Source: Phycisphaerales bacterium
GTDB taxonomy: Bacteria; Planctomycetota; Phycisphaerae; Phycisphaerales; UBA1924
NCBI GenBank assembly: GCA_040221175.1
Contig: JAVJVK010000004.1
Span: 1,162,268 to 1,226,267, forward strand
Direction of reading: 5' to 3'
DNA: 64,000 nucleotides
The notes beneath the pieces were generated by a model that worked only from the letters and a program-made list of their open reading frames with translations, was not told the DNA's origin and did not search any database. Position numbers and translations under genes: made by a program. Positions 24,978 through 34,186 of the stretch are shown in pieces (the first letter of the stretch is position 1; every line of letters starts with the position of its first letter).

Positions 24978-27900
24978 TCAACCCATGCCCGGCCCGGTGA
25001 TGCCGCCCGCCGGGGGTGGTCCACCGGCCGCCGGCCGAGCGGGCGCCGGTCGCTGCCCGCCCTGCCCGGCTTGCCCCCCTCCGCCGCCGCGCGGGCCCAT
25101 CATGGGCCCCAGACCGCTGCGGCTTTGGGCCTGCTCGGGGCCGACCTGGATCTTGAAGATGTAATCGGTCACACGGGTGCGCACCGACTGCTGCATCTCG
25201 CCGAACAGCTTGGCGCCCTCGCTCTTGAAGGCGATGCGCGGGTCCTGCTGGCTGAAGGCCCGGAAGCTGATGCCGTCGCGCAGCTGATCCATCTGGTACA
25301 GGTGGTCGCGCCACTGGTTGTCCAAGGCCTCCAGCAGCACCATTCGCTCCAGGTGGAGCATCTCGGCCCGCAGGAGTTCCTCGACGCGCCCACGCACCAC
25401 GCCCTCGCGCTGCTGGCCCCGCAATCCGCGCATCCAATCGGGCACGCCCGTGCGCAGGTTGAACCGCTGCTTCAAGTGTGCGTCGAGCGTGTCATCGTTG
25501 GGGCACGCCAGGGCGTCGCTGATCTCCTTGTCAAGCCGGCCCGAGTCGACGAACTCGCGCGATGCCTCTTCGATCTGCTTCTGCAGCGCCGCGGGGTTGG
25601 TCTTGCGAAGCTGCTCCTCGGTCAGGCCCAGCTGGTAGCGCCGGTTGGCCCAGTCAGAGAGCTGGCCCAGCGCGTCGCCCGGGCTCGTGCGCATCAGGTT
25701 TCGCGTCACGTTCATCGCGAACTCGGCAGGGTACTTCACTTCCAGGTCGTGGTAGATCTCACGAGCCTTCTGCTTGATGTACTCGCCCGCCGAATCGTCC
25801 TCGGACTCCTCGGCCTTTACGAGTTCCTGCGTCTGCACCTCGAAGCCAAAGCGGTTCTTGACCCACTTGGCCAGCTCACTCGCGCCGTAGTGCTTTTCGG
25901 TGAACCGAGCCAGGCCCGCCAGGTCGGCCTGATCGATCTTCTCGTGGGCTCGCTCGACAAGCGTGTCGAACACGTGGCGACGCTCGGCGGCCCCACCCTC
26001 GCGCAGATCCGCCGCGTGCAGTTCCACGTCGAAGCGGCTCTTGGCCCAGTTGATCAGGCCCGCCGAATCGAAGTCGACGCTGACTTCCGAGCCTTCCATG
26101 GGCATGTACTCGCCCAGGGTCAGGTCGATCATCTGCCGCGCGTCTTCCTTGGCCTCGCGGCGGATGGCCGTGTCCATCTCCTCGTAGTCCTTGCCGCGCA
26201 GGCGATCGGGCATGATCGAGCAATCAAGCTGCTGCTTGGCGTACTCGGCCGCGCACTCGGCGGGGTAGTCCTTGTCCAAATACTGCTCGCAGGCCTCGTC
26301 GATCACCACGTCGATGTAGGTCAGTACCAGGCCCTTGACGTCGCGGCCCTCGAGCACGCGCTGGCGCAGGCCGTAGAAGAACTGGCGCTGGTGCTCCATG
26401 ACCTCGTCGTATTCGAGGATGTTCTTGCGGATCTGGAAGTTCCGCTCCTCGACCTTGCGCTGGGCCCGCTCGAAGCTCTTGCTCAGCCATGGGTGCTCGA
26501 TGGCGTCGCCTTCCTTCATGCCGCCCACCTTGGACAGGAAGTTCTGCATCGCGGCGCCGGCGAACATCTTCATGAGCGGATCTTCCAGGCTCACGAAGAA
26601 CCGCGTCGAACCCTGGTCGCCCTGGCGGCCCGAGCGACCACGCAGCTGGTTATCGATGCGGCGGCTCTCGTGCCGCTCGGTGCCGATGACGTGCAGGCCG
26701 CCCATGTCCTCGATGTTGTCGAACCAGCGGATGCGGTGGATCAGGAACCGGCCGCACGCGTCCAGCTCGGCCATCAGTTCGTCGCGCGTGGCCGCCTGCA
26801 CCTGCTTGTCCGTCATGTAGGTGTACGTCGCCGCCCAGCGCTTGAGCAGCGCCAGTTCGATGTCTTCGAACGGCATCTGCTCGACGTCCCGCTTGCTTAG
26901 GCCGTCTTCTTTCAACTCAGTCTGGGCCATCTTGCGGAAGATGTTCTCACGCAGCTGTTCTTCGCTGGCGTCGGGCTTGAGCTCGCGCGAGGCGATGCCC
27001 CGGCGCAGCCAGTGGTCGATGAGATGCTCCCGCGAGCACTTGCCTAGCTTGATGTCCGTGCCACGGCCGGCCATGTTCGTCGCGATCATCACGGCGCCAA
27101 GCTGGCCCGCGTTCACCACGATGTGGGCCTCGCGTTCGTGTTGCTTGGCGTTGAGCACCTCGTGCTTCACGCCGTGCTTGCGCTGGAGCATCTTGCCCAG
27201 AAACTCGCTCCGCTCCACGCTGGTGGTACCCACCAGGATGGGTCGCCCCACGTCATGGAAGGCCTTGATCTCGTCGACGATGGCCTCCCACTTGTCCTTC
27301 TCGCGCAGGAACATCAGGTCGTCGTAGTCGTTGCGGATCACCGGCCGGTTGGTCGGGATGCTCACCACGTCCAGGCTGTAGATGTCGTTGAACTCCTGGG
27401 CCTCGGTGTCGGCCGTACCCGTCATGCCCGCCAGCCGCTCGTACATCTTGAAGAAATTCTGGATCGTCACCGTCGCGACGGTCTGCGTTTCCTGCTTGAC
27501 GGGCACCTTCTCCTTGGCCTCCACGGCCTGGTGCAGCCCGTCGCTCCACTGCCGACCGATCATCGGCCGGCCCGTGAACGTGTCCACGATCACGACGCTG
27601 GGCTCGGGCTGGCCCGTCTGGGGGCTCTGCGTGTTCATGATGACGTAGTCGCGGTCGAGCTCGTACACCACGTGGGCGCGCAGCGCCTGCTCCATCAGGT
27701 GGGGCAGGTCCATGTTTTCATCGACGTAGAACGAGCCCACGCCGGCCTTGCGCTGTGCCTCGGCGATGCCCTCGTGCGTCAGGTACGCCTGCTTGCGCTC
27801 GGGCTTGATCTCGTAGTACTGCGTGTGCTGGTCGCGGGCCTCTTCGAGGGCCGGCAGCTCCTTGCGCAGCTGCGCCAGCTCGGCCTGCATCTGCTTCGCG

Positions 27901-29054
27901 TCGTCCTTGCTCCGCGCGGTGCGCACGTCGCCCTCGAGCGCCTTGATGCGATTGACCGCCTCCTGCACCTTTTCGTCGGCCTGCGTCCAGGGCTTGTTCA
28001 GCTCCACAAGGTGCCGCGCAAGCTCATCGGCCTGCTCGTACCGCGGCCGATCCTCGTGGGCGGGGCCACTGATAATCAGGGGCGTCCGCGCCTCGTCGAT
28101 CAGCGTCGAGTCCACCTCGTCGACGATCGCGAACTCGCGCCGACGCTGCACCTGCTCGGCCACCGATCGCTTCATGTTGTCGCGCAGGTAGTCAAACCCG
28201 AACTCGCTGGTGGTGCCATACACCACGTCGCAGCGGTACATGTGCCGCTTGATCTCCTCGGGCTGCATGTGCTGGGGGTGGATGGCCCCCACCGTCATGC
28301 CCAGCGCGTGGAAGAACGGGAACGTCCAGTCGCGGTCGCGCTGCACCAGGTAGTCATTCACCGTCACGACGTGGATCTTCAGTCCCTCGACCGCCGCCAG
28401 GCACGTGGCCAGCGGCGCCACGATCGTCTTGCCCTCGCCGGTCTTCATCTCAGCGATCTTGCCCTGGCTCAGCACCATCGCACCCAGCAACTGCACGTCG
28501 AACGGACGCGTCCGGAAGGGCGGTCGGCTCTCGGGAATCAACTCACGAACCGCCGCGTAGAACTCCGGCGGAATCTCCACCCGCACCCAGCCGGGGATGG
28601 GCTCGGTCGAGCCCAGGAACTCGTCCTTCTCGTCGGGCACGGCGCCCTGCGGGGCTTCGCCCATGAACGTGCGAGGCAGCATCAAGGGCAGCTCGTCGGC
28701 CTGCTTCTTGAGTTCGGCGTGCAGCTTCTGCATGTCCGCAGGAAGCTGGCTGGCGTCGAAGTCGTGCTCGGGGTTGAGCGTGTTGCGGATGCCCACCGAG
28801 CGGTCCATGGCTTCTCGCGCCACTGCGAATACCTCGGGCAGGAGCGCTTCGGCCTTCTCACCACCTTCGATGCGCTTGCGGTACGCGCGGAACCTGCTCT
28901 TGAGCTCCGAGTCGGTCAGCCCGCTCATCTCGTCGCTGAAGCCGTTGATCTGCTCGACCTTGCTCGTGTACTTCTTGACGAAGCGCTCGTTGCGGGTGCC
29001 GATGATCTTGTTTAGCACGGGCCCGATGACGGGAATGCCCTGGTTGCTTGCCAT
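24978..29054 (-). CDS. secA: SecA preprotein translocase ATPase, strongly enlarged
   Basis: 1358 aa against about 900 in E. coli. Motor motifs are intact: PFDVQLLGAM (Q motif, 184-193), MKTGEGKT (Walker A, 203-210), IVDEVDSTLIDEART (DEVD at 312-315), LAGMTGTAD, TNMAGRGTD and RGRSGRQGD. Three additions stand out: about 92 residues (92-183) before the Q motif; a coiled-coil-like stretch (about 355-405) in the pre-protein cross-linking region; and a C-terminal helical region lengthened by roughly 180 residues (about 960-1210). The last holds four similar elements spaced 60-70 residues apart (WAKSRF, WVKNRF, WANRRY, LKQRFN). The tail is Gly/Pro-rich and lacks the CxCx8C(H/C) zinc motif. It powers Sec export with SecYEG. 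Start: ATG at 29054, the family start. Confidence 0.97.
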   Translation of the reverse strand: MASNQGIPVIGPVLNKIIGTRNERFVKKYTSKVEQINGFSDEMSGLTDSELKSRFRAYRKRIEGGEKAEALLPEVFAVAREAMDRSVGIRNTLNPEHDFDASQLPADMQKLHAELKKQADELPLMLPRTFMGEAPQGAVPDEKDEFLGSTEPIPGWVRVEIPPEFYAAVRELIPESRPPFRTRPFDVQLLGAMVLSQGKIAEMKTGEGKTIVAPLATCLAAVEGLKIHVVTVNDYLVQRDRDWTFPFFHALGMTVGAIHPQHMQPEEIKRHMYRCDVVYGTTSEFGFDYLRDNMKRSVAEQVQRRREFAIVDEVDSTLIDEARTPLIISGPAHEDRPRYEQADELARHLVELNKPWTQADEKVQEAVNRIKALEGDVRTARSKDDAKQMQAELAQLRKELPALEEARDQHTQYYEIKPERKQAYLTHEGIAEAQRKAGVGSFYVDENMDLPHLMEQALRAHVVYELDRDYVIMNTQSPQTGQPEPSVVIVDTFTGRPMIGRQWSDGLHQAVEAKEKVPVKQETQTVATVTIQNFFKMYERLAGMTGTADTEAQEFNDIYSLDVVSIPTNRPVIRNDYDDLMFLREKDKWEAIVDEIKAFHDVGRPILVGTTSVERSEFLGKMLQRKHGVKHEVLNAKQHEREAHIVVNAGQLGAVMIATNMAGRGTDIKLGKCSREHLIDHWLRRGIASRELKPDASEEQLRENIFRKMAQTELKEDGLSKRDVEQMPFEDIELALLKRWAATYTYMTDKQVQAATRDELMAELDACGRFLIHRIRWFDNIEDMGGLHVIGTERHESRRIDNQLRGRSGRQGDQGSTRFFVSLEDPLMKMFAGAAMQNFLSKVGGMKEGDAIEHPWLSKSFERAQRKVEERNFQIRKNILEYDEVMEHQRQFFYGLRQRVLEGRDVKGLVLTYIDVVIDEACEQYLDKDYPAECAAEYAKQQLDCSIMPDRLRGKDYEEMDTAIRREAKEDARQMIDLTLGEYMPMEGSEVSVDFDSAGLINWAKSRFDVELHAADLREGGAAERRHVFDTLVERAHEKIDQADLAGLARFTEKHYGASELAKWVKNRFGFEVQTQELVKAEESEDDSAGEYIKQKAREIYHDLEVKYPAEFAMNVTRNLMRTSPGDALGQLSDWANRRYQLGLTEEQLRKTNPAALQKQIEEASREFVDSGRLDKEISDALACPNDDTLDAHLKQRFNLRTGVPDWMRGLRGQQREGVVRGRVEELLRAEMLHLERMVLLEALDNQWRDHLYQMDQLRDGISFRAFSQQDPRIAFKSEGAKLFGEMQQSVRTRVTDYIFKIQVGPEQAQSRSGLGPMMGPRGGGGGQAGQGGQRPAPARPAAGGPPPAGGITGPGMG

Positions 29055-29220
29055 GATGGATGCCTCACGATGCCGCGCCTCCGGCCGTGCCGCTTCCTGA
29101 TGCACAGGAACGCACGCCGCGACGCCCCGATGGGGATGCCTTGGATCTGGAAAAAGTCTCGGGCGAGAGATATCGCCGCCGCGACCCGCCCGAGAGCGAC
29201 CGCGCCGGCATGGGACCGTC

Positions 29221-29571
29221 TCACGCCATCGCGGGCGGAGGCAGGTCCAGAAGTTCATGCAGCCCGTGCATTGCGGGAAGGGGGCCGCTCACCTGGGCCG
29301 ACAGAGGTACGAAGTGCGCAGTGGGCACCGGCGCCAGGCGCTGGCCAGCATCGGGCACGGCCGCACACGCCAGCAGGCCCTCGACCATCCGGCTCAGGCC
29401 GGCCACGCTCGTGCGAGCCGGGCGACCCTCGGCGGCCACGCGGAATCCCTGGGGCGACACACGCATGGCCGCATCGGCCGAGGCGAGCACGACGAGCAAC
29501 GCCGCCAACGCCGCGAGCGATGCCGCTCGGCCGCCAACCGTTGTTCGCATTGTGTTCGCGGAATGCGTCAT
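29221..29571 (-). CDS. small exported hypothetical protein
   Basis: 116 aa. After MTHSANTMRTTVGGR comes a hydrophobic stretch (LAALAALLVVLASADA), a likely signal peptide or anchor. The rest is unremarkable (one Cys, Pro-rich end). It lies 166 nt upstream of secA on the same strand. No family recognised. A second ATG at 29550 is an alternative start. Confidence 0.5.
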   Translation of the reverse strand: MTHSANTMRTTVGGRAASLAALAALLVVLASADAAMRVSPQGFRVAAEGRPARTSVAGLSRMVEGLLACAAVPDAGQRLAPVPTAHFVPLSAQVSGPLPAMHGLHELLDLPPPAMA

Positions 29572-29766
29572 CGTGCCACCCGTACCATCGGCCGCCGAAG
29601 CCCGGACATTCCGTGAATGCCTCGATCACAAGCGACAGCCGTACGCCTAAGTATCGGCCCGCCGAGGCCCACAAGCAATCTTCCGGCCGCCAACATAACA
29701 GCAAGCCGCGCCCATGGGCCGATATCCTTCCGATCCACCCGCCCGCGGCACCGGAGGCCTCCAACC

Positions 29767-30141
29767 ATGCAGTCGACCATGACCGAAACCCACGACCGCC
29801 GGATGCTGCCCAACACTCGCAACGCCATCACCCACAAGTTCTCCGTGGGCGGCCACGAGGGTTATCTCACCATCGGCCTCTACGACGACGGCTCACCGGG
29901 CGAGGTCTTCATCAAGATGGCCAAGGAAGGCTCGACCATCAAGGGCATGGTCCAAGCCTACTGCCGGGCCCTGAGCCTGGCCCTGCAATACGGGCTGCCC
30001 ATCGAGGAGGCCGTCACCCGCTTCAAGGGCATGCGCTTCGAGCCCATGGGCCACACCGCCAACCCCGAGATCCCCGAGGCCACCAGCCTCGTCGACTACG
30101 TCGCCCGCTACCTCGATCTGCACTTTGCCAAGCAGCGCTGA
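29767..30141 (+). CDS. stand-alone TSCPD / NrdJ C-terminal domain protein
   Basis: 124 aa from the ATG at 29767 with GGAGG nine bases upstream. The sequence GGHEGYLTIGLYDDGSPGE, then KMAKEGSTIKGM, LSLALQYGLP, RFEPMGHTANPEIPEATSL matches the C-terminal region of adenosylcobalamin-dependent ribonucleotide reductase (NrdJ), here without the catalytic barrel. In a few bacteria NrdJ is split into two genes (NrdJa/NrdJb); this could be the b part, or an independent regulator. No nrdJ catalytic gene is in the window. Confidence 0.82.
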   Translation: MQSTMTETHDRRMLPNTRNAITHKFSVGGHEGYLTIGLYDDGSPGEVFIKMAKEGSTIKGMVQAYCRALSLALQYGLPIEEAVTRFKGMRFEPMGHTANPEIPEATSLVDYVARYLDLHFAKQR

Positions 30142-30146
30142 GCGGA

Positions 30147-31133
30147 TTAGCCAACCCGATTCGGCGGCTCTTCCCCCGCCAGAATCGCCCGCACGTTCCC
30201 CGCCACCATCGCCGTCATCATCTCCCGATACCGACGCTCCGCACTCCCGATGTGCGGCGTCAGCACGGCGTTCTTCGCCGCGATCAGCCCCGGGTGCACC
30301 TCCGGTTCTCGCTCGAAGACGTCCAGCCCCGCGCCCCAGATCTGGCCCGACGCCAACGCCTCGGCCAGCGCCGCCTCGTCAACCACCGGCCCGCGCGCCG
30401 TGTTGATCAGGATCGCGTTCTCCTTCATCAGCCCCAGCCGCCGCTCGTCGATCAGGTGTCGCGTCTGCTCGGTCAGCGGCGTGTGAAGGCTCACCACGTC
30501 GGCCCGCGCCAGCCCCTCGTCGAGTTCCACCCGCTCGGCCGCCAGCGGCGCAAGCTCGAAGTCCCAGTGTCGGCTCCGCGCCACGTACAGCACGCGCATG
30601 CCCCAGCCGATTGACCGCAGAGCCACCGCCCGGCCAATGCGCCCCGCCCCCACGATCAGCAGCGTGCGGCCGGTCAGGTCGGCCCCCAGGAAGTCGCCCA
30701 TGCCCAGCGGCCCGTTTTCCCGATACGCCTCGCTCCGCGCATAGGCATCAGCCTCCACCACCCGCCGCGCCACCGCCAGCAGCAGGGCCCACGCCAGGTC
30801 GGCGGTGCCCTCGGTCACCGCATCGGGCGTGTTGGTCACCACCACGCCGGCGTCCTTGCACGCCTCGAAATCGATGTTGTCGGTGCCCACTGCGTACTGA
30901 CACACGCCAAGGAGTGATCCCTCGCTGGCCGTAAGCATCTCGGCGTCGACCTTGTCGGTAAACATGGTCACCAGCACCCGCGTCCCGGGCAGCGCGTCGA
31001 GCACGACCTGCCGGTCGGGCAGCCCTTCGCCCAGCACACGCACGCGGGCATCGCCGACGTCGAAAGGGCCGGGCATCGCCCGCGTTACTAGTACGTCGTT
31101 GCTGCTCGAACCGGAATTTGGGCTGTTTTTCAC
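30147..31133 (-). CDS. D-isomer-specific 2-hydroxyacid dehydrogenase (glyoxylate/hydroxypyruvate reductase-like)
   Basis: 328 aa. NAD(P)-binding GAGRIGRAVALR near residue 160, substrate-carboxylate Arg in NTARGPVVDE, Glu in DVFEREPEVHP and catalytic His in LTPHIGSAE complete the R-E-H set. VGTDNIDFEAC is typical of the family. It reduces 2-keto acids such as glyoxylate or hydroxypyruvate; the exact substrate is not set by sequence alone. It is convergent with the TSCPD gene, 5 nt between stops. Confidence 0.92.
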   Translation of the reverse strand: MKNSPNSGSSSNDVLVTRAMPGPFDVGDARVRVLGEGLPDRQVVLDALPGTRVLVTMFTDKVDAEMLTASEGSLLGVCQYAVGTDNIDFEACKDAGVVVTNTPDAVTEGTADLAWALLLAVARRVVEADAYARSEAYRENGPLGMGDFLGADLTGRTLLIVGAGRIGRAVALRSIGWGMRVLYVARSRHWDFELAPLAAERVELDEGLARADVVSLHTPLTEQTRHLIDERRLGLMKENAILINTARGPVVDEAALAEALASGQIWGAGLDVFEREPEVHPGLIAAKNAVLTPHIGSAERRYREMMTAMVAGNVRAILAGEEPPNRVG

Positions 31134-31390
31134 GCCGCGATCGTACTCCGGGCCGCGTCATGCAAGCCGATGCTCGAAGGCTTGAAACCGGCCCACGGAC
31201 CTCGCAGACCCCTGTTTTTCAAGGGTTCGCGCGGCCGAGAGCAGAAATTTCGCCCAAAAACCACTGTTTTTTCAGGCTCAAAGCCCGTCAAGCCGAACAA
31301 CTGTCGGCGAGCGGATGCGTACAGATACTTGCCTGGAGTATGGGCAAACCGCCCGGCACGAACGCCGGACCCCTCGCACGGAGTGCAACA

Positions 31391-31858
31391 ATGGCCAAGA
31401 AGACCACGACTCGTTCTCGCAAGAAGACCACCAAGAAAACCGTTCGTCGCACCAAGACCGCCGCCAGCAGCCGCAAGGCGCCGGCCCGCAAGACCTCCAC
31501 CCGCCGGGCGACCGCGACCAAGTCCACCGGCACCAAGATCACCGGCGCCAGGGGCAAGCCCCGCACCAAGAGCGAGATCCAGGCGACCATCGCCGAGCAC
31601 GTGGGCATCTCCAAGAAGGAGGTCGCCCAGGTCTTCGACACGATGAGCACCATGATCGCTGCCGACCTCAAGAAGGGCAGCGTGGGCACCTTCAACGTCC
31701 CCGGCATGATGAAGGTCACCGTCCAGCGCAAGCCCGCCACCAAGGCACGCAAGGGCATCAACCCCTTCACCGGCGAGCCCACCACCTTCAAGGCAAAGCC
31801 CGCCCGCAACGTCGTCAAGGTCCGCCCCCTCAAGGCCCTCAAGGACATGGTCGCCTGA
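31391..31858 (+). CDS. HU/IHF-family DNA-binding protein with histone-H1-like tail
   Basis: 155 aa. Residues 1-58 are almost only Lys, Arg, Thr, Ser and Ala (MAKKTTTRSRKKTTKKT and similar), like the tails of histone H1 or of HU in some deinococci, mycobacteria and planctomycetes. The HU fold follows from TKSEIQATIAEHVGISKKEV to the C-terminus, with GINPFTGEPTTFKAKPARN forming the DNA-binding arm and end. It compacts the nucleoid. The 257-nt upstream region has two related T-rich tracts (CTGTTTTTCAAGG, CTGTTTTTTCAGG) but no clear promoter. Confidence 0.92.
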   Translation: MAKKTTTRSRKKTTKKTVRRTKTAASSRKAPARKTSTRRATATKSTGTKITGARGKPRTKSEIQATIAEHVGISKKEVAQVFDTMSTMIAADLKKGSVGTFNVPGMMKVTVQRKPATKARKGINPFTGEPTTFKAKPARNVVKVRPLKALKDMVA

Positions 31859-31898
31859 GGACTCAGGCACCCAGCCCAGCCGGCGCATAGCCTCTGCT

Positions 31899-32804
31899 AT
31901 GGCCACCCAATCGCACGCCCCAACGCAGCGCACCCAGCCCGTGCGCCGCGTTGCAGGGCGTGCGGCCGTTGCGCTCGAAACAACCCTGCTCGCCCACGGC
32001 CTGCCACGGGGCCAGGGCCTGCCGCTGGCCGGGGAACTCGACGAAATCATCGCCGGCCACGACGCTCGGCCTGCCACCATCGGCGTGCTCGATGGTGTGC
32101 CCATCGTCGGCATGACCAGCGAAGAGCTGACCGAGTTCCTGGGCCGCGGCCACATCGAGAAGGCCAATTCCGCCAATCTCGGCCCGCTCATCCACCAGCG
32201 GGCTACCGCCGCCACGACCGTCAGCGCCACCGTGCAACTGGCCGCCAGCGCCGGCATCCGAGTCATGGCCACGGGCGGCCTCGGCGGCGTGCACCAGAAC
32301 GCGGCGCAGCGGCTGGACATCAGCGCTGATCTCTCCGCCCTCACCCGACACCCCGTCGCCGTCGTCTCAAGCGGCGTCAAGGCCATCCTCGACGTTGCCT
32401 CCACGCGCGAACTGCTCGAGACCCTGGGCATCCCCGTGCTTGGCTACAAGACCGAGACCTTCCCGGCGTTCTACCTCACCGACAGCGAAGCCAGCGTCGA
32501 CGCGGTGTTCGACGATCCCGCCGAGATCGCCGCGTTTGCTCGGAAGCACCTGGCAGCCACGGGGCGCGGCATCCTGGTCGTCAAGCCCGTGCCCGCCCAG
32601 CACGCCATCGAGCCACACCTGTGGCACCACTGGCTGCAGGAAGCCCAGAGCACGACGCCGGCCGTGCAGGGGCGCGCCGCCACGCCAGCCATCCTCGACG
32701 GCCTGCACCGCATCTCGAACGGCAAGACGCTCAGCGCCAACCTCGCGCTCGTGCGCGAAAACGCCGACTTGGCCGCGCGCATCGCCGCCCAAATGGCCCG
32801 CTAG
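31899..32804 (+). CDS. psuG: pseudouridine-5'-phosphate glycosidase
   Basis: 301 aa, the usual family length. VALETTLLAHGLPRGQ, PATIGVLDGVPIVGM, FLGRGHIEKANSANLG, MATGGLGGVHQNA, and VSSGVKAILDVASTRELLETLGIPV are characteristic of PsuG/IndA. The enzyme cleaves the C-C glycosidic bond of pseudouridine 5'-phosphate to uracil and ribose 5-phosphate. No psuK neighbour is seen; PfkB kinases such as the one at 1814-2743 could serve, but that is speculation. Its TAG stop overlaps the stop of the convergent aminotransferase (shared CTAG). Confidence 0.95.
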   Translation: MATQSHAPTQRTQPVRRVAGRAAVALETTLLAHGLPRGQGLPLAGELDEIIAGHDARPATIGVLDGVPIVGMTSEELTEFLGRGHIEKANSANLGPLIHQRATAATTVSATVQLAASAGIRVMATGGLGGVHQNAAQRLDISADLSALTRHPVAVVSSGVKAILDVASTRELLETLGIPVLGYKTETFPAFYLTDSEASVDAVFDDPAEIAAFARKHLAATGRGILVVKPVPAQHAIEPHLWHHWLQEAQSTTPAVQGRAATPAILDGLHRISNGKTLSANLALVRENADLAARIAAQMAR

Positions 32805-34057
32805 CGCAGTCCCTTCACGAACGCGCCCAGGCGCTCGATGCCCTTGCGGATGTCCGCCTCCGAGCAGGCATAGCTGATGCGCACATGCTCGTCGCCGCGC
32901 CCGCCGAAGGCTCCGCCGGGCACCATCGCCACGCCGTGCTCTTCCAGCAGCGCCTCGCAGAAGCTCAGCGAGTCGGTCACCTTGGCGCCCCCCGCGCTCG
33001 CCTTGCCGTAGTGCCCTGCCACCCGCGGAAACGCGTACATCGCCCCCTGAGGCCGGGCCGTCTCGACGCCATCAACGCCCTCGAGCATGGTCATGACGAG
33101 GTCGCGACGGGCCTCGAACGTGCTGCGGAACCGCTCGATGTCATCGGCGGACTTATCGAAGGCCGTCGAGATGGCTGGGTACAGGAACGACGTGATGTTG
33201 GTGATGGTCTGCGCCTGGATGCGCGACATGGCGGGAATGAGCTCGTCGGCCAGCGCCCCCGTCGCCGCCGCATAGCCCACGCGCCAGCCGGTCATGGCGT
33301 AGCTCTTGCTCAGCGCGTTGATCGTCAGCGTGCGATCCTTCACCGGCTCCATCGAACCCATCGACACGTGCTCGAGCCCGTCGAACACCAGCTTCTCGTA
33401 GATCTCGTCGGTCACCACGACCAGGTTCGGCGCAATCGCCCGAACCGCGTCACCCAGCACCTCGGCCAGCTCAGCCAGCGCCTCACGGGTATACACCGCA
33501 CCGCAGGGGTTGCTGGGCGTGTTGATGATCACCATGCGCGTGCGCGCCGTGACGGCCTTCCGCAGCGCTTCGGGTCTCAGCACGAAGCCGTCTTCGGGCT
33601 TCAGGTCAACCTCGACGACCGTGCCGCCGCACATCTTCACGATGGGCTCGTAGCTCACCCACGCGGGCGTGGGCACGATGACCTCCCATGGCTGGCCGTC
33701 GGGCGCCATATCACCAAGCAGCGCAAAGCACGCCTGGAAGAACGCGGCCTTGGCTCCCGAGACGATGACCACGCCATTGGCGTCGATCTCCAGCCCGTTA
33801 TCGGCCTGCAGCTTCCGGGCGATCGCCTCACGCGCGGGCTTGGGACCCGCGGCCGCCTCGTACTTGGTCTGCCCGGCCTCGAGCGCGTCGATGGCGGCCC
33901 GCTTGATGACCTCGGGCGTGTCGAAGTCCGGCTCGCCTGCGCCGAAGCTGACGATGTCCTTGCCCTGGGCCTTCAACGCCTTGGCACGCGTCGCGACGGC
34001 CACCGTGGCCGAACCCTCCAAGCTATCGACTCGCTCAGCCAGCTTCACCCAGGACAT
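32801..34057 (-). CDS. class I/II pyridoxal-phosphate aminotransferase (aspartate aminotransferase-like)
   Basis: 418 aa from the ATG at 34057 with GGAGGG just upstream. PLP lysine in NALSKSYAMTGWRVGY, Asn/Asp/Tyr PLP contacts in NTPSNPCGAVY and VTDEIYEKLVFDG, and the carboxylate-binding Arg in HVRISYACSE. It belongs to the subgroup Ib of aspartate aminotransferases, which may also accept prephenate or other amino donors. The frame is open upstream over kdsC, but that is an antisense artefact. Confidence 0.93.
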   Translation of the reverse strand: MSWVKLAERVDSLEGSATVAVATRAKALKAQGKDIVSFGAGEPDFDTPEVIKRAAIDALEAGQTKYEAAAGPKPAREAIARKLQADNGLEIDANGVVIVSGAKAAFFQACFALLGDMAPDGQPWEVIVPTPAWVSYEPIVKMCGGTVVEVDLKPEDGFVLRPEALRKAVTARTRMVIINTPSNPCGAVYTREALAELAEVLGDAVRAIAPNLVVVTDEIYEKLVFDGLEHVSMGSMEPVKDRTLTINALSKSYAMTGWRVGYAAATGALADELIPAMSRIQAQTITNITSFLYPAISTAFDKSADDIERFRSTFEARRDLVMTMLEGVDGVETARPQGAMYAFPRVAGHYGKASAGGAKVTDSLSFCEALLEEHGVAMVPGGAFGGRGDEHVRISYACSEADIRKGIERLGAFVKGLR

Positions 34058-34186
34058 CTCGACCCTCCAGCACGCCAATCCCGACCACGCGTCCCCTTGC
34101 CGGACGCCGGCCAACCATACCGTTGGCCTCGGGCGGTAACCATACGCCCGCTCTGCCCCACGCCCGATCAAGGACCGACCCCGAGC

